Below are positions 31,080 to 39,318 of a stretch of DNA of 64,000 bases, in pieces. Location: the NCBI RefSeq assembly GCF_012933445.1, contig NZ_JABBNC010000017.1, positions 1 to 64,000 of the forward strand. The letters are read 5' to 3'. A program made the translations under genes and the position numbers. The notes under the pieces are model-generated. The model made no database searches. It saw only the letters and a list, made by a program, of their open reading frames with translations, and had not been told where the DNA came from. Origin of the DNA: Actinoplanes sp. TBRC 11911 (GTDB lineage Bacteria > Actinomycetota > Actinomycetes > Mycobacteriales > Micromonosporaceae). Numbering within the stretch: the stretch's first letter is position 1; every line of letters begins with the position of its first letter.

Positions 31080-31903
31080 GGAATCTCCAATTGGTAGGTG
31101 CGAATCGCGGTGCCGCCGAACACCTCCGGCAACAGCCCGCCCAGCAGGTCCGCCAGCACGTCCTTGACCTGCCCGTAGTTGGCCGCGACCTCGAGTACCG
31201 GCCAGTCCGAGCCGTACATCAGCCGGGACGTGCCGAACAGCTCGGCCGCGATCTCGACGAACGGCCGCAGGTCGGCCGCCGTCCACGACTCCCAGTTCGC
31301 CTCGGCCACCAGGCCGGACACCTTCGCGACCACGTTGGGCTGGGCGGCGACCGGCGCGATCAGCTCCCGCCACCCTTTCCAGTCCCCGGCGGCGACCGGC
31401 GGCTTGCCGAGGTGGTCGAGCACGAACAACGACGACGGAAGGCCGGCTGCCGCCCGGGCCACCGACGGCAGCTGCGCGGAACGGACCACGAGCTCGTTGA
31501 CCAGCCCGGCGGAGGCGACCGTGGCCAGGCCGCGTCGCGCCGCGGCACCGTCCAGGTGGTCGTCGCCGAACGCCTGGACCTGATCGCGGATCCCGACCAG
31601 GAGATGACCGCCCGGCCCGGCCCGGTGTTCGTCCAGTGAGGCGGCCAGCGCCGGCGACGTCAACGAGGCCCAGCCGACCACCCCGGCGATCTCCGGCGTC
31701 CGCCCGGCCAGCTCGAGAAACGCCGAGGTCTCGGCGGCGTCGCAGCGACCGGCCTCGACCAGCACGGTCCGGTCGACTCCGGCCGCCGCCATCAGCGGGC
31801 TCAAATCCGATATTTCGTAATCTCGCCGAATCGGAGCCAGGGCCGGCGCGGCCAGCCACGCGTAATCCGCCGTCCAGAAGTGCTGATGCGCGTCGACGAT
31901 CAT
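31076..31903 (-). CDS. Amidohydrolase-family sugar lactonase
   Basis: The 275-residue protein is an Amidohydrolase_2 member: MIVDAHQHFWTADYAWL (metal His pair), then RDYEISDLSPLMAAAGVDRTVLVEAG, then GVVGWASLTSP, FVLDHLGKPPV, and the terminal metal ligand in RLMYGSDWPVLEV. This set (DAHQHFW ... DHLGKP ... GSDWPV) is typical of L-fucono-1,5-lactonase and L-rhamnono-lactonase. It overlaps the aldo/keto reductase stop by 4 bp (ATGA) and the dehydratase start by 4 bp. The reaction is ring opening of the sugar lactone made by the dehydrogenase. Fucono- rather than rhamnono-lactone is inferred from the next gene. Confidence 0.87.
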   Translation of the reverse strand: MIVDAHQHFWTADYAWLAAPALAPIRRDYEISDLSPLMAAAGVDRTVLVEAGRCDAAETSAFLELAGRTPEIAGVVGWASLTSPALAASLDEHRAGPGGHLLVGIRDQVQAFGDDHLDGAAARRGLATVASAGLVNELVVRSAQLPSVARAAAGLPSSLFVLDHLGKPPVAAGDWKGWRELIAPVAAQPNVVAKVSGLVAEANWESWTAADLRPFVEIAAELFGTSRLMYGSDWPVLEVAANYGQVKDVLADLLGGLLPEVFGGTAIRTYQLEIP

Positions 31904-32859
31904 CGGATCAGTCCTTCGGCGCGCAGGTCCCGCCACAGCCGTGACGGGATCGGCCGGGCCGCCATCTCGACGGCGTCCGCGACCTCGGCCGGCGAGCGCA
32001 CCCCGACCAGCACGCACGTCACCGCAGGATGCCGCAACGGGAACTGGATCGCGGCCGCCCGCAACGGGACGCCGTGCCGGGTGCAGATCGCCTCGCACAC
32101 CAGCGCCAGTTCCAGCATGGTGGCGGCGGCCGGCGAGTAGTCGAACGTCGCCCCCGGCCGGGGATCGGCCAGCAGCCCGGAGTTGAACACGCCGCCCGCG
32201 ATCACCGACACGCCACGTTTCTCGCACAGCGGCAGCAGTTCGTCCTCGGCCGACTGGTCGAGCAGCGTGTACCGGCCGGCGACCAGCACCGAGTCCAGCT
32301 CGCCGGTGCGCACCAGCTCGGCGAGCATCCTGGTCTGGTTCATGCCGGCCGAGACCGCGCCGATCCGCCCCGCGGCACGCAGCTCGGCGAGAGCCGGCAA
32401 CGACTCCGACACGGCCGCCGGGAAATGGTCGTCCGGGTCGTGCAGATGCACGATGTCCGCCCGGTCGAGGCGCAACCGCGACAGGCTTTCCTCATACGAC
32501 GTACGAATGCCGGCCGCGCTGAAGTCGAAGACCGGCGTGACCGATGTGGGTTCGGACCAGATGGCCTGGGTGTCCGAGCCGCCCGGCCGCAGCAGCCGTC
32601 CCACTTTTGTGGACAGTGCGAACTCGTTACGCGGCTTAGCCGACAGCACCGTCCCCGCCCGCTGCTCGGCCAGTCCGTTGCCGTACAACGGCGCCACGTC
32701 GAAGTAGCGGATGCCCAGTTCCCAACCCGCCGCGAGGGTGGCGAAGGCTTGGGCGTCCCCCACGGCCGAGTACAACCCGCCGATCGGAGCCAGTCCCAGA
32801 CCAAGCCGCGTCACCCGCACATCGGTGCGGCCGATCCGGACGCGTTCGAGGGGGTTCAC
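31900..32859 (-). CDS. Aldo/keto reductase, probable L-fucose (aldose) 1-dehydrogenase
   Basis: The 319-residue AKR starts at a GTG overlapping the ABC ATPase stop (GTGA). Motifs: VTRLGLGLAPIGGLYSAVG, catalytic IRYFDVAPLYGNGLAEQRAG (Asp and Tyr), STKVGRLLRP (Lys), ADIVHLHDPDDH (His), and GVVFNSGLLADP-like GGVFNSGLLADPRPG. The APLYGxGLxExRxG pattern and the LHDPDDH segment match D-threo-aldose 1-dehydrogenases that oxidise L-fucose to its lactone with NAD(P)+. In the operon it feeds the lactonase directly downstream. Other aldoses (D-arabinose, L-galactose) are possible substrates of the same family. Confidence 0.83.
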   Translation of the reverse strand: MNPLERVRIGRTDVRVTRLGLGLAPIGGLYSAVGDAQAFATLAAGWELGIRYFDVAPLYGNGLAEQRAGTVLSAKPRNEFALSTKVGRLLRPGGSDTQAIWSEPTSVTPVFDFSAAGIRTSYEESLSRLRLDRADIVHLHDPDDHFPAAVSESLPALAELRAAGRIGAVSAGMNQTRMLAELVRTGELDSVLVAGRYTLLDQSAEDELLPLCEKRGVSVIAGGVFNSGLLADPRPGATFDYSPAAATMLELALVCEAICTRHGVPLRAAAIQFPLRHPAVTCVLVGVRSPAEVADAVEMAARPIPSRLWRDLRAEGLIR

Positions 32860-34367
32860 GCGGCCTCCGCATGCGTCTCGGCGTGGATCATCCGGATGAT
32901 CTGGCGGCTCATCCGCGGATAGTCGTGGTCGTTGTCCAGCACCCCGGCGATGCGCAGGTCGCTCATCACCGCGATGCGGTCGGCCAGCGCCACCGTCTCG
33001 GGCAGGTCCGACGAGATGAGCAGCAGCGCCAGCCCGTCGGCGGCCAGCCCGGCGATGAGCTCGTGGAACGCCGCCTTGGTCCGCACGTCGATGCCGACCG
33101 TCGGCTCGTCGACGATGAGGATGTCGCAGTCGGCGGCCAGCCACTTGGCCAGGCTGACCTTCTGCTGGTTGCCGCCGGAGAGCTGCCCGGCGACCTGGCG
33201 CGGCGTCGAGATCCGGATGTCGAGCTTGCCGACGAAGTCGAGCGCGAGCCGGCGTTCGGCACGGTCCGGCACCAGTCCGAGCCGGGCCAGCCGCCGCCAC
33301 ACGGTGACCGCGATGTTCCGGGTCACCTGCTGGTCCAGGAACAGGCCCTCGTCCTTGCGGTCCTCGGTCACGTACCCGAGGCGGTAGCGGCGCAGCGCCT
33401 CGCCGACGGTCGCGATGCGGGCCGGTTTCCCGTGCACCTCAACGGTTCCGGCGGTGATCCGGCCCAGCCCGAGGATCGCCTTCGCCAGCTCGCTGCGGCC
33501 GGCGCCGACCAGCCCGTACAGGCCGAGGATCTCGCCCGGGCGCACCTCCAGCGACACGTCGCGATGGCCGTGCGCGGTGGCGACGTCCGCCAATCTGAGT
33601 GCCGGCACGGCCTCGGCGTTCACCTCACGCCGGGCCAGTTCCACTTGCTCGTACGCCCGTCCCACCATCAGATCGACCACGCGGCTCTGGCTGAACCCGG
33701 CCAGCGCCTCCCCGGACGCGACACTGCGCCCGTCGCGCAGGACCGTCAGCGTGTCCGCCACCGCGAACACTTCCTCCAGCTTGTGACTGACCAGCACCAC
33801 CGCCCGGCCGGAGTCGCGTAACCGGCGGACCACGGCGTACAGGTGGTCGGCCTCGTCCCCGGTCAGCGACGCGGTCGGCTCGTCCAGCAGCAGCACCCGG
33901 TTCTCCAGGCTGAGCGCCTTGGCGATCTCGACGAGCTGGCCCTGCGCCGGCGACAGCGTGGCGACCGGCGCGTCCGGGTCGAGCTCCACCTCGAGCAGGC
34001 CGAGGCAGCGCCGGGCCTCGGCACGCATCCGGGCGCGGTCCACCACGCCCCGGCGGTGCGGCAGGTGGTGCAGCGAGATGTTCTCCGCCACCGAGAACGC
34101 CGGGATCAGGTTGCGTTCCTGGTGCACCACGCCGATCCCGGCCGCCTGTGCGTCCATCGGCCCGGTCAGCCGCAGGTCGTCGCCGTCCAGCGTGATCCGC
34201 CCGCCGTCCGGCTGGTAGACGCCGGTGAGCACCTTGACCAGCGTGCTCTTGCCGGCGCCGTTCTCGCCGAGCAGCGCGTGCACACTGCCCGGCGACACCC
34301 GCAGCGTGGCGCCGTCCAACGCGCGTACGCCGGGAAAGGTTTTGATCAGGTTTTCCGCGACGAGCAT
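32856..34367 (-). CDS. Sugar ABC transporter ATP-binding protein (RbsA/MglA type)
   Basis: The 503-residue protein has two fused ATPase domains. The first has Walker A GENGAGKSTLVKVL, signature LSPAQGQLVEIAKAL and Walker B RVLLLDEPTASLTGDEA. The second has the degenerate Walker A GLVGAGRSELAKAIL, signature LSGGNQQKVSLAKWLA and Walker B DILIVDEPTVGIDV. This is the CUT2 family that powers uptake of ribose, galactose, fucose or similar monosaccharides with two membrane permeases. It starts at 34367, overlapping the permease stop by 1 bp (TGATG). Confidence 0.95.
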   Translation of the reverse strand: MLVAENLIKTFPGVRALDGATLRVSPGSVHALLGENGAGKSTLVKVLTGVYQPDGGRITLDGDDLRLTGPMDAQAAGIGVVHQERNLIPAFSVAENISLHHLPHRRGVVDRARMRAEARRCLGLLEVELDPDAPVATLSPAQGQLVEIAKALSLENRVLLLDEPTASLTGDEADHLYAVVRRLRDSGRAVVLVSHKLEEVFAVADTLTVLRDGRSVASGEALAGFSQSRVVDLMVGRAYEQVELARREVNAEAVPALRLADVATAHGHRDVSLEVRPGEILGLYGLVGAGRSELAKAILGLGRITAGTVEVHGKPARIATVGEALRRYRLGYVTEDRKDEGLFLDQQVTRNIAVTVWRRLARLGLVPDRAERRLALDFVGKLDIRISTPRQVAGQLSGGNQQKVSLAKWLAADCDILIVDEPTVGIDVRTKAAFHELIAGLAADGLALLLISSDLPETVALADRIAVMSDLRIAGVLDNDHDYPRMSRQIIRMIHAETHAEAA

Positions 34368-35323
34368 CAGGCCGTCGACCCCCTGTCATGAAGTCGTTGG
34401 CGGACCGTGCCGAGCAGCACCGCGCCCAGCACGACCGCACCGATGATGAGATCGATCCAGCGCGGGTTGATGCCGAACTGGGCCTGCATGACGTCGACCA
34501 GGCGGACCAGGAACGCGGCCAGCACCGTGCCGGTCACGCTGACCATGCCGCCGGCCAGCGCGACCCCGCCGATGATCGGCGCCGCGAAGCTGGGCAGCAG
34601 CAGGTCGTCGCCGATGCTGGCGTTGACCGAGCCGGACGCGGCCACGGTGATGACCGCGGCCACCCCGGCGAGCAGACCGGACAGGCCGTGCGCGACGACC
34701 AGCGACCGGTCGTTGGAGATGCCGGACAGGCGGGCCGCGAACGGGCTGCCGCCGCTGGCCAGCAGCCGCCGGCCGGCGACCGTGCGGGCGAAGAACCAGC
34801 CGACGAGCCCGGCCACGACCAGCGCGCACAGGAACACCACCGGCAGCCCGAGCACCGAGGCCCGCCCGAACGCGCGCAGCCCCGCCGAGTAGCCCTGGAA
34901 CGTGTCGGGACCGTTCACGCCGTACCGCAGGCCCTGGATGATGGTCATCGTCGCGAGAGTGACGATGAAGCCGTTGATCCGGGTGAATACCACCAGCAGA
35001 CCATTGATGAGACCGACGCCGAGGCCGAGGGCGAGCGCGGCGAGCACCGCGACGGGAGCGGGCAGCCCGGCCTCGAGCATCAGCCACGCGGCGGCCATCG
35101 CGCAGAAGCCGGTGAGCGCGCCGACGCTGAGGTTCATCTGACCGACCGCGAGCACGACCATCTGGGACAGGCCGATCACCACGGGCACGGCCAGGAACCG
35201 GAAGAACGCGCCGAGGGTGCCGGCCGAGAGCAGGTTGCCGCTGGTGGCGAACGCGAGCACGACGAAACCGAGCAGGGCGATCGCGGCGAGCGTGAAGTCC
35301 GGGGTGCGCAAGAACCGGGTCAC
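34367..35323 (-). CDS. CUT2 sugar ABC transporter permease 2
   Basis: The 318-residue protein has about eight to ten transmembrane helices and the CUT2 permease pattern: PVVIGLSQMVVLAVGQMNLSVGALTGFCAM near the start and GVGLINGLLVVFTRINGFIVTLATMTIIQGL, the conserved NGxxVxxxxxxxFIxTLxxxxI stretch. Cytoplasmic-loop elements ARTVAGRRLLASGGSPFAARLSGI and IGGVALAGGMVSVTGTVLAAFLV follow. It starts at a GTG that overlaps the first permease stop (GTGA). The two permeases are related but clearly different, so they probably form a heterodimer in the membrane. Confidence 0.92.
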   Translation of the reverse strand: MTRFLRTPDFTLAAIALLGFVVLAFATSGNLLSAGTLGAFFRFLAVPVVIGLSQMVVLAVGQMNLSVGALTGFCAMAAAWLMLEAGLPAPVAVLAALALGLGVGLINGLLVVFTRINGFIVTLATMTIIQGLRYGVNGPDTFQGYSAGLRAFGRASVLGLPVVFLCALVVAGLVGWFFARTVAGRRLLASGGSPFAARLSGISNDRSLVVAHGLSGLLAGVAAVITVAASGSVNASIGDDLLLPSFAAPIIGGVALAGGMVSVTGTVLAAFLVRLVDVMQAQFGINPRWIDLIIGAVVLGAVLLGTVRQRLHDRGSTA

Positions 35324-36381
35324 AGCTTGGCTCCTCGTCGTTCCGCGATGACGTGCCGGGCCCGGTCCAGCGACAGCGCCGCGAGCAGCACCAGTCCGAT
35401 GTAGAGCTGGAGCTGGTCGAGCTGGAACTGCAACAGATTCAGTCCTTTGTAGATGACCTGGGTGAGGGTGGCGCCGAGGACCGTGCCGAGCACGCTGACC
35501 GCGCCGCCGGCCAGCAGCGTGCCGCCGAGCACCGGCGCGAGGAACGAGGGCAGCAGGAACTCGCCGCCGATGCTGGCGGAGAAAGCGCCGTTGTTGGCCG
35601 CCAGCAGGAAGCCGGCCAGCCCGGCGATCAGGCCGGAGAGGGCGTGCGCCTGGACGATCCGGTTCTTGGTGGGGATGCCGGACAGCTCGGCGGCCTTGAT
35701 GTTCGCACCGGTCATCAGCATCTCGCGGCCCAGCCGGGAGAACCGGAACAGCAGGCCGACCAGCAACGCGGCGGCCACCGCGAACGGCACGACCAGCGGG
35801 ATGCGCGGACCGCACACGTCGCCGAGGCAGTAGTCGGCGAACGTGTCGAAGCGCAGCGCGTCCATCCCGGCCGGCAGCGTCGGGAATGCCACCCCGTCGG
35901 TGACCGACGTGTAGAGGATGGTGATCAGGCCGACCAGGGCGAAGTCCATCGCGAGGGTGACGACGAACGAGTTCACCCCGGTCCGCGAGATGATCAGCCC
36001 GGCCAGCGCCCCGAGCAGGCCGCCGGCGATCAGCCCGAGGAGGAGGCTCACCACGAGACCGGCGCCCAGCTGGTCGTGCACCAGGCCCATGACGAACGCG
36101 CTCATCGCGGCCATCCGGCCGACCGCCATGTTCATGTGCCCGAGGGAGAGCACCATGAGCTGGGCGAGGCCGACGACCAGGTAGACGCTGATGTCCGACT
36201 GCAGCGGCACCAGCGTCAGCTTGGTGTCCAGAAACGCCGGCCGCAGCGCGGTGAACAGGGCGATCAGCAGGATCAGCAGGATCACCAGGCCGACGCGGGG
36301 ATTGGCCCACCACGGGATCCGGGGTGGCTTCCGCACCGTTTCGGCCGACTCGGTGCGACCCTCCTCGGTCGCGACGCTCAT
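35320..36381 (-). CDS. CUT2 sugar ABC transporter permease 1
   Basis: The 353-residue protein has a charged cytoplasmic N-terminus (MSVATEEGRTESAETVRKPPRIP) and about ten membrane helices. VVGLAQLMVLSLGHMNMAVGRMAAMSAF, LLGALAGLIISRTGVNSFVVTLAM and FRFSRLGREMLMTGANIKAAELSGIPTKNRIVQAHALSG are the CUT2 permease landmarks. It starts at 36381 with an ATGA overlap to the dehydratase gene and is coupled to permease 2 at its end. It pairs with the ATPase and the binding protein for monosaccharide import. Confidence 0.92.
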   Translation of the reverse strand: MSVATEEGRTESAETVRKPPRIPWWANPRVGLVILLILLIALFTALRPAFLDTKLTLVPLQSDISVYLVVGLAQLMVLSLGHMNMAVGRMAAMSAFVMGLVHDQLGAGLVVSLLLGLIAGGLLGALAGLIISRTGVNSFVVTLAMDFALVGLITILYTSVTDGVAFPTLPAGMDALRFDTFADYCLGDVCGPRIPLVVPFAVAAALLVGLLFRFSRLGREMLMTGANIKAAELSGIPTKNRIVQAHALSGLIAGLAGFLLAANNGAFSASIGGEFLLPSFLAPVLGGTLLAGGAVSVLGTVLGATLTQVIYKGLNLLQFQLDQLQLYIGLVLLAALSLDRARHVIAERRGAKL

Positions 36382-37463
36382 CGGACTCTCCGATCGTCGA
36401 TCGCGTCCCGGTCCCAGGCGATGCCGAGGCCGGGTGCGCCGGGCGCGAGCGCGTAACCGTTCACGATGGTCAGTGGTGCGGTGGTGATCGCGCGCAGTTG
36501 CGGGATGTGTTCCAGGTACCGGCTGTTCGGCACCGCGCAGCAGAGGCTCACGTGCAGCTCCATCAGGAAGTGCGGGCAGACCGGCACGTTCGCGGCCTCG
36601 GCCAGGTGCGCGACCTTGAGCCACGGGGTGATGCCGCCGATCCGGGCGACGTCCACCTGCACGACGCCGGCCGCGTCCCGCTTGAGGTATTCGGCGAACT
36701 GGCCCGGGGCGTACAGGGATTCGCCGACCGCGACCGGGATGCTGGTCGAGCGCGCCACCGCCCGGTGGCCGGCGACGTCCTCGGCCGGGAGCGGCTCCTC
36801 GAACCAGTACGGGTCGTACGGTTCCAGCAGGCGCGCCCGGCGGATGGCGTCGGCGGCGGTCAGCGACTGGTTGGCGTCGAGCATGATGTCGAACGCCGGG
36901 CCGGTCTCGCGGCGTACCGCGGCAAGCCTTTCGGCGTCCTCCGCGGGTGACCGGCCCAGCTTCATCTTGATGCCCGGCCAGCCCTTCGCTTGACTGTCCT
37001 TGGCGCCGGCGACCAGCTCGTCGGTGCTCAGGTGCAGCCACCCGCCCTCGGTGTCGTAGAGCGGGATCCGGTCCTGGGCACCGCCGGCGAGCACCCAGAG
37101 GGGCTCGCCGGCGGCCCGGCAACGCAGGTCCCACAACGCCGTGTCCACCGCGGCCAGCGCCAGCGAGGTGATGGCGCCGACCGTGGTGGCCTTCGTGGAC
37201 CGGAACAGCTCCCGCCAGATCGCCTCCACCCGGCGCGGATCCCGGCCGGGCAAGGCTTTCAGCAGGTGGTCGGTCAGCAGAGCCAGCACCGCCGTGCCGC
37301 CGGTGCCGATCGTGTAGCTGTAACCGGTCCCCGCGCCGCCGTCGTCGGTGTGGATCTCGACGAAGACGGTCTCCTGCTTCACGAAGGTCTGCAGCGCGTC
37401 GGTGCGTACCGTCTCGACCGCGAGGTCGACCAGGTACGCCTCGGCGTGGGTGATGACGGTCAT
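36378..37463 (-). CDS. Mandelate racemase/dehydratase (enolase superfamily)
   Basis: The 361-residue protein has the MR-subgroup ligands: KxK in WPGIKMKLGRSP, metal Asp in IMLDANQSL, Glu in WFEEPLPAEDV and AVGESLYAPG, and base His in VPVCPHFLMELHVSLCCA. It is not close to the FucD-type enzyme encoded later in the operon, lacking HAGGVGLCE. It is probably a second sugar-acid dehydratase, for example for galactonate or a related aldonate. A TAATG junction couples it to the binding-protein gene. Carrying two different enolase-type dehydratases in one operon suggests that two epimeric sugar acids are used, or a racemase plus a dehydratase. Confidence 0.85.
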   Translation of the reverse strand: MTVITHAEAYLVDLAVETVRTDALQTFVKQETVFVEIHTDDGGAGTGYSYTIGTGGTAVLALLTDHLLKALPGRDPRRVEAIWRELFRSTKATTVGAITSLALAAVDTALWDLRCRAAGEPLWVLAGGAQDRIPLYDTEGGWLHLSTDELVAGAKDSQAKGWPGIKMKLGRSPAEDAERLAAVRRETGPAFDIMLDANQSLTAADAIRRARLLEPYDPYWFEEPLPAEDVAGHRAVARSTSIPVAVGESLYAPGQFAEYLKRDAAGVVQVDVARIGGITPWLKVAHLAEAANVPVCPHFLMELHVSLCCAVPNSRYLEHIPQLRAITTAPLTIVNGYALAPGAPGLGIAWDRDAIDDRRVR

Positions 37464-38509
37464 TACTTGCAGACCAGGTACTGGCCGTCGAACGCGGTCT
37501 TCAGCTCGTTCGTCTTGGTCTGGCGTTCCTGATCGTAGGTGTCCACATTGGCCTTGGTGACCACGAACGAGCCGGAGTCGATGACCACGCCCGGTTGCGC
37601 GATGGTGCAGCCCCCGGAGAGCTTCATCAAGGCGTACGACCCGACGCTGGCCTGACCGACCGGATTCTGCACGACGGTGCCGGCGACCGCGCCGTCCTTG
37701 ATGCCGTCCAGGATGGTCTTGTCGTCGTCGATGGCGATCACCTTGATCGGCAGCTTGGTCTGCTTGACGCCCTCGGCCGCGGCCACCGCCGGGTTGTAGG
37801 CCGTGGTGACGATGCCGTTGATCTGCTTACCCTTGGCGGCGAGCAGGTCGGCGACGGCCTTCTGTGCGCTCTGCAGGTCGGTGTCGATGTCGGTGACCGT
37901 CTGGATCACCTTCACCTTGCCGCCGGTCTCGTCGACCGCCTTCTGCACGCCTTCGATCCGGCGCTGGGTGTTGGAGTCGACCTTGTTGCCGGTCAGGTGC
38001 GCGATGGTGCCCTGACCGCCGATCGCCTCGATCGCCGTCTTGGTCGCCTTGTACGCCGCCTCACCGGTGTCGGTGGACAGGCAGAAGTCGGCCTTGTCGA
38101 CGTCCCCGGCCGGGCAGGAGGCCAGCGAGCCGACCGCGAAGCCCTGCCGTTTGAGGTCCTCGAAGGTGGAGTTGATGTTCTCCGGCGAGACACCGAAGAT
38201 GCCGAACGCGTTGTAGCCCTGCGCGGCCAGCGATTTGATCACGTCGTTCTGCTTGGTCTGGTCCCAGTCCGACGTCTCGTTGAAGGTGACGTCGCCGAGC
38301 TTGAGCTCGGTCTTGGCGGTGGCCGCCGCGTCCTTCCACGGCTGGAAGTACGGGTGCGCGCCACCGGGGATCAGCGCGATCTTCACTTGCTCAGGCCCGC
38401 GACTGGTCGCCGCGGACTCGTCGTTGTCACTCTTTTTGGTGCAACCGGCGGTGACCAGGAGGAGCGCAGTCGCCGCGGTGCCGAGACGAAGGAGCGCGGA
38501 CCGCTTCAT
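37463..38509 (-). CDS. Sugar-binding lipoprotein of the ABC importer
   Basis: The 348-residue protein has a lipoprotein signal (LGTAATALLLVTAGC, Cys near residue 23). A periplasmic-binding type I (RbsB-like) domain follows: EQVKIALIPGGAHPYFQPWKDAAATAKTEL, then DQTKQNDVIKSLAAQGYNAFGIFG, GQGTIAHLTGNKVDSNTQRRIEGVQKAV, INGIVTTAYNPAVAAAEGVKQ and IKVIAIDDDKTILDGIKDGAVAGTVVQNPVGQA. It is the first gene of the nine-gene operon, has a ribosome site GGAAAGGAAG, and is located 38 bp downstream of a palindromic operator. It presumably captures the monosaccharide outside the cell. Confidence 0.93.
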   Translation of the reverse strand: MKRSALLRLGTAATALLLVTAGCTKKSDNDESAATSRGPEQVKIALIPGGAHPYFQPWKDAAATAKTELKLGDVTFNETSDWDQTKQNDVIKSLAAQGYNAFGIFGVSPENINSTFEDLKRQGFAVGSLASCPAGDVDKADFCLSTDTGEAAYKATKTAIEAIGGQGTIAHLTGNKVDSNTQRRIEGVQKAVDETGGKVKVIQTVTDIDTDLQSAQKAVADLLAAKGKQINGIVTTAYNPAVAAAEGVKQTKLPIKVIAIDDDKTILDGIKDGAVAGTVVQNPVGQASVGSYALMKLSGGCTIAQPGVVIDSGSFVVTKANVDTYDQERQTKTNELKTAFDGQYLVCK

Positions 38510-38532
38510 GCACGGCTTCCTTTCCGGATAGT

Positions 38533-38548
38533 AGATCCTATAGGATCT
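38533..38548. promoter_or_regulatory. GntR/FCD operator: perfect 16-bp palindrome
   Basis: AGATCCTATAGGATCT is a perfect palindrome located between the binding-protein start (38509, minus) and the GntR start (38630, plus). Its position and AT-rich centre fit a FadR-type GntR site controlling both directions. No second copy is obvious nearby. Confidence 0.7.
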
Positions 38549-38629
38549 TTCCTGTTGTGTACTCGGTCACATCGATCCACGTCAAGACACAAACTGGAAA
38601 AGATCACGTAACACGAGGAAGGTGGCGGC

Positions 38630-39292
38630 ATGTCCCTGTCCCGCCTGAAGCGCTCCACGCTGGGCGAAGACGTCTACCAGACGCTGCGGGCGGCGGTCCT
38701 GGAGCACACGCTCACGCCCGGCGACCGGATGAACATCGACGGTCTCGCCCGCGAGCTCGAGGTCTCCCCCACGCCCGTGCGGGAGGCACTGGCCCGCCTC
38801 GAGTCCGAGGGGCTGGTGCGCAAGCGCCCGCTGGCCGGTTACACGGTTTCCCCGCTGCTCACGGTCGCCGAGTTCGAGGATTTGTTCGACATGCGCCTGC
38901 TGCTGGAGCCGGCCGCGGCGCGCTGGGCCGCGGCACGGGCCACTGACGAGCAGCGCGCCGAACTGGTGGTCGCGGCGGCGCGCACGGTGTCCGCCGGCGA
39001 CGGCGACGACCAGGCCTGGCACGCGGCGTTCACCACGCTCGACGCGCAGATGCACGACCTGGTCGCGGCGGCGTCCGGCAGCCCGCTGCTGCACGAGAGC
39101 ATCGGCCGCCTGCATTCCCACCTGCACCTGCACCGGCGCTATTTCCCGTACGCCCAGACGGCCGTCACCAACGACGAGCACCAGCGCATCGCCGCCGCCA
39201 TCCGCGACCACGAAGCGGACGCCGCCGAGGTCGCCATGCGCGAGCACCTGACCCGGGCCCGCGACCGCCACCGGGTCGTCTTCGGCAACTAG
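38630..39292 (+). CDS. GntR-family regulator with FCD domain
   Basis: The 220-residue protein has the N-terminal winged helix: LGEDVYQTLRAAVLEHTLTPGDRMNIDGLARELEVSPTPVREALARLESEGLVRKRPLAGYTV. A C-terminal FCD all-helical domain follows (about 80-215: EFEDLFDMRLLLEPAAARWAA, LDAQMHDLVAAASGSPLLHESIGRLHSHLHLHRR, ITNDEHQRIAAAIRDHEADAAEVAMREHL), with the Asp/His residues that hold a metal and bind acid ligands. GAGGAAGG precedes the ATG. It is divergent from the deoxysugar operon, so it is the likely repressor, released by a sugar acid intermediate. Confidence 0.93.
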   Translation: MSLSRLKRSTLGEDVYQTLRAAVLEHTLTPGDRMNIDGLARELEVSPTPVREALARLESEGLVRKRPLAGYTVSPLLTVAEFEDLFDMRLLLEPAAARWAAARATDEQRAELVVAAARTVSAGDGDDQAWHAAFTTLDAQMHDLVAAASGSPLLHESIGRLHSHLHLHRRYFPYAQTAVTNDEHQRIAAAIRDHEADAAEVAMREHLTRARDRHRVVFGN

Positions 39293-39306
39293 CCGGCGTC
39301 CGGACG

Positions 39307-39312
39307 TAGTCT
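39307..39312 (+). promoter_or_regulatory. -10 element of leaderless LuxR gene
   Basis: TAGTCT, then CGGGCG, then GTG at 39319. This is the same TANNNT plus 6 nt geometry seen at five other starts here. The element starts 15 nt after the GntR stop, so this gene has its own start site. Confidence 0.5.
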
Positions 39313-39318
39313 CGGGCG

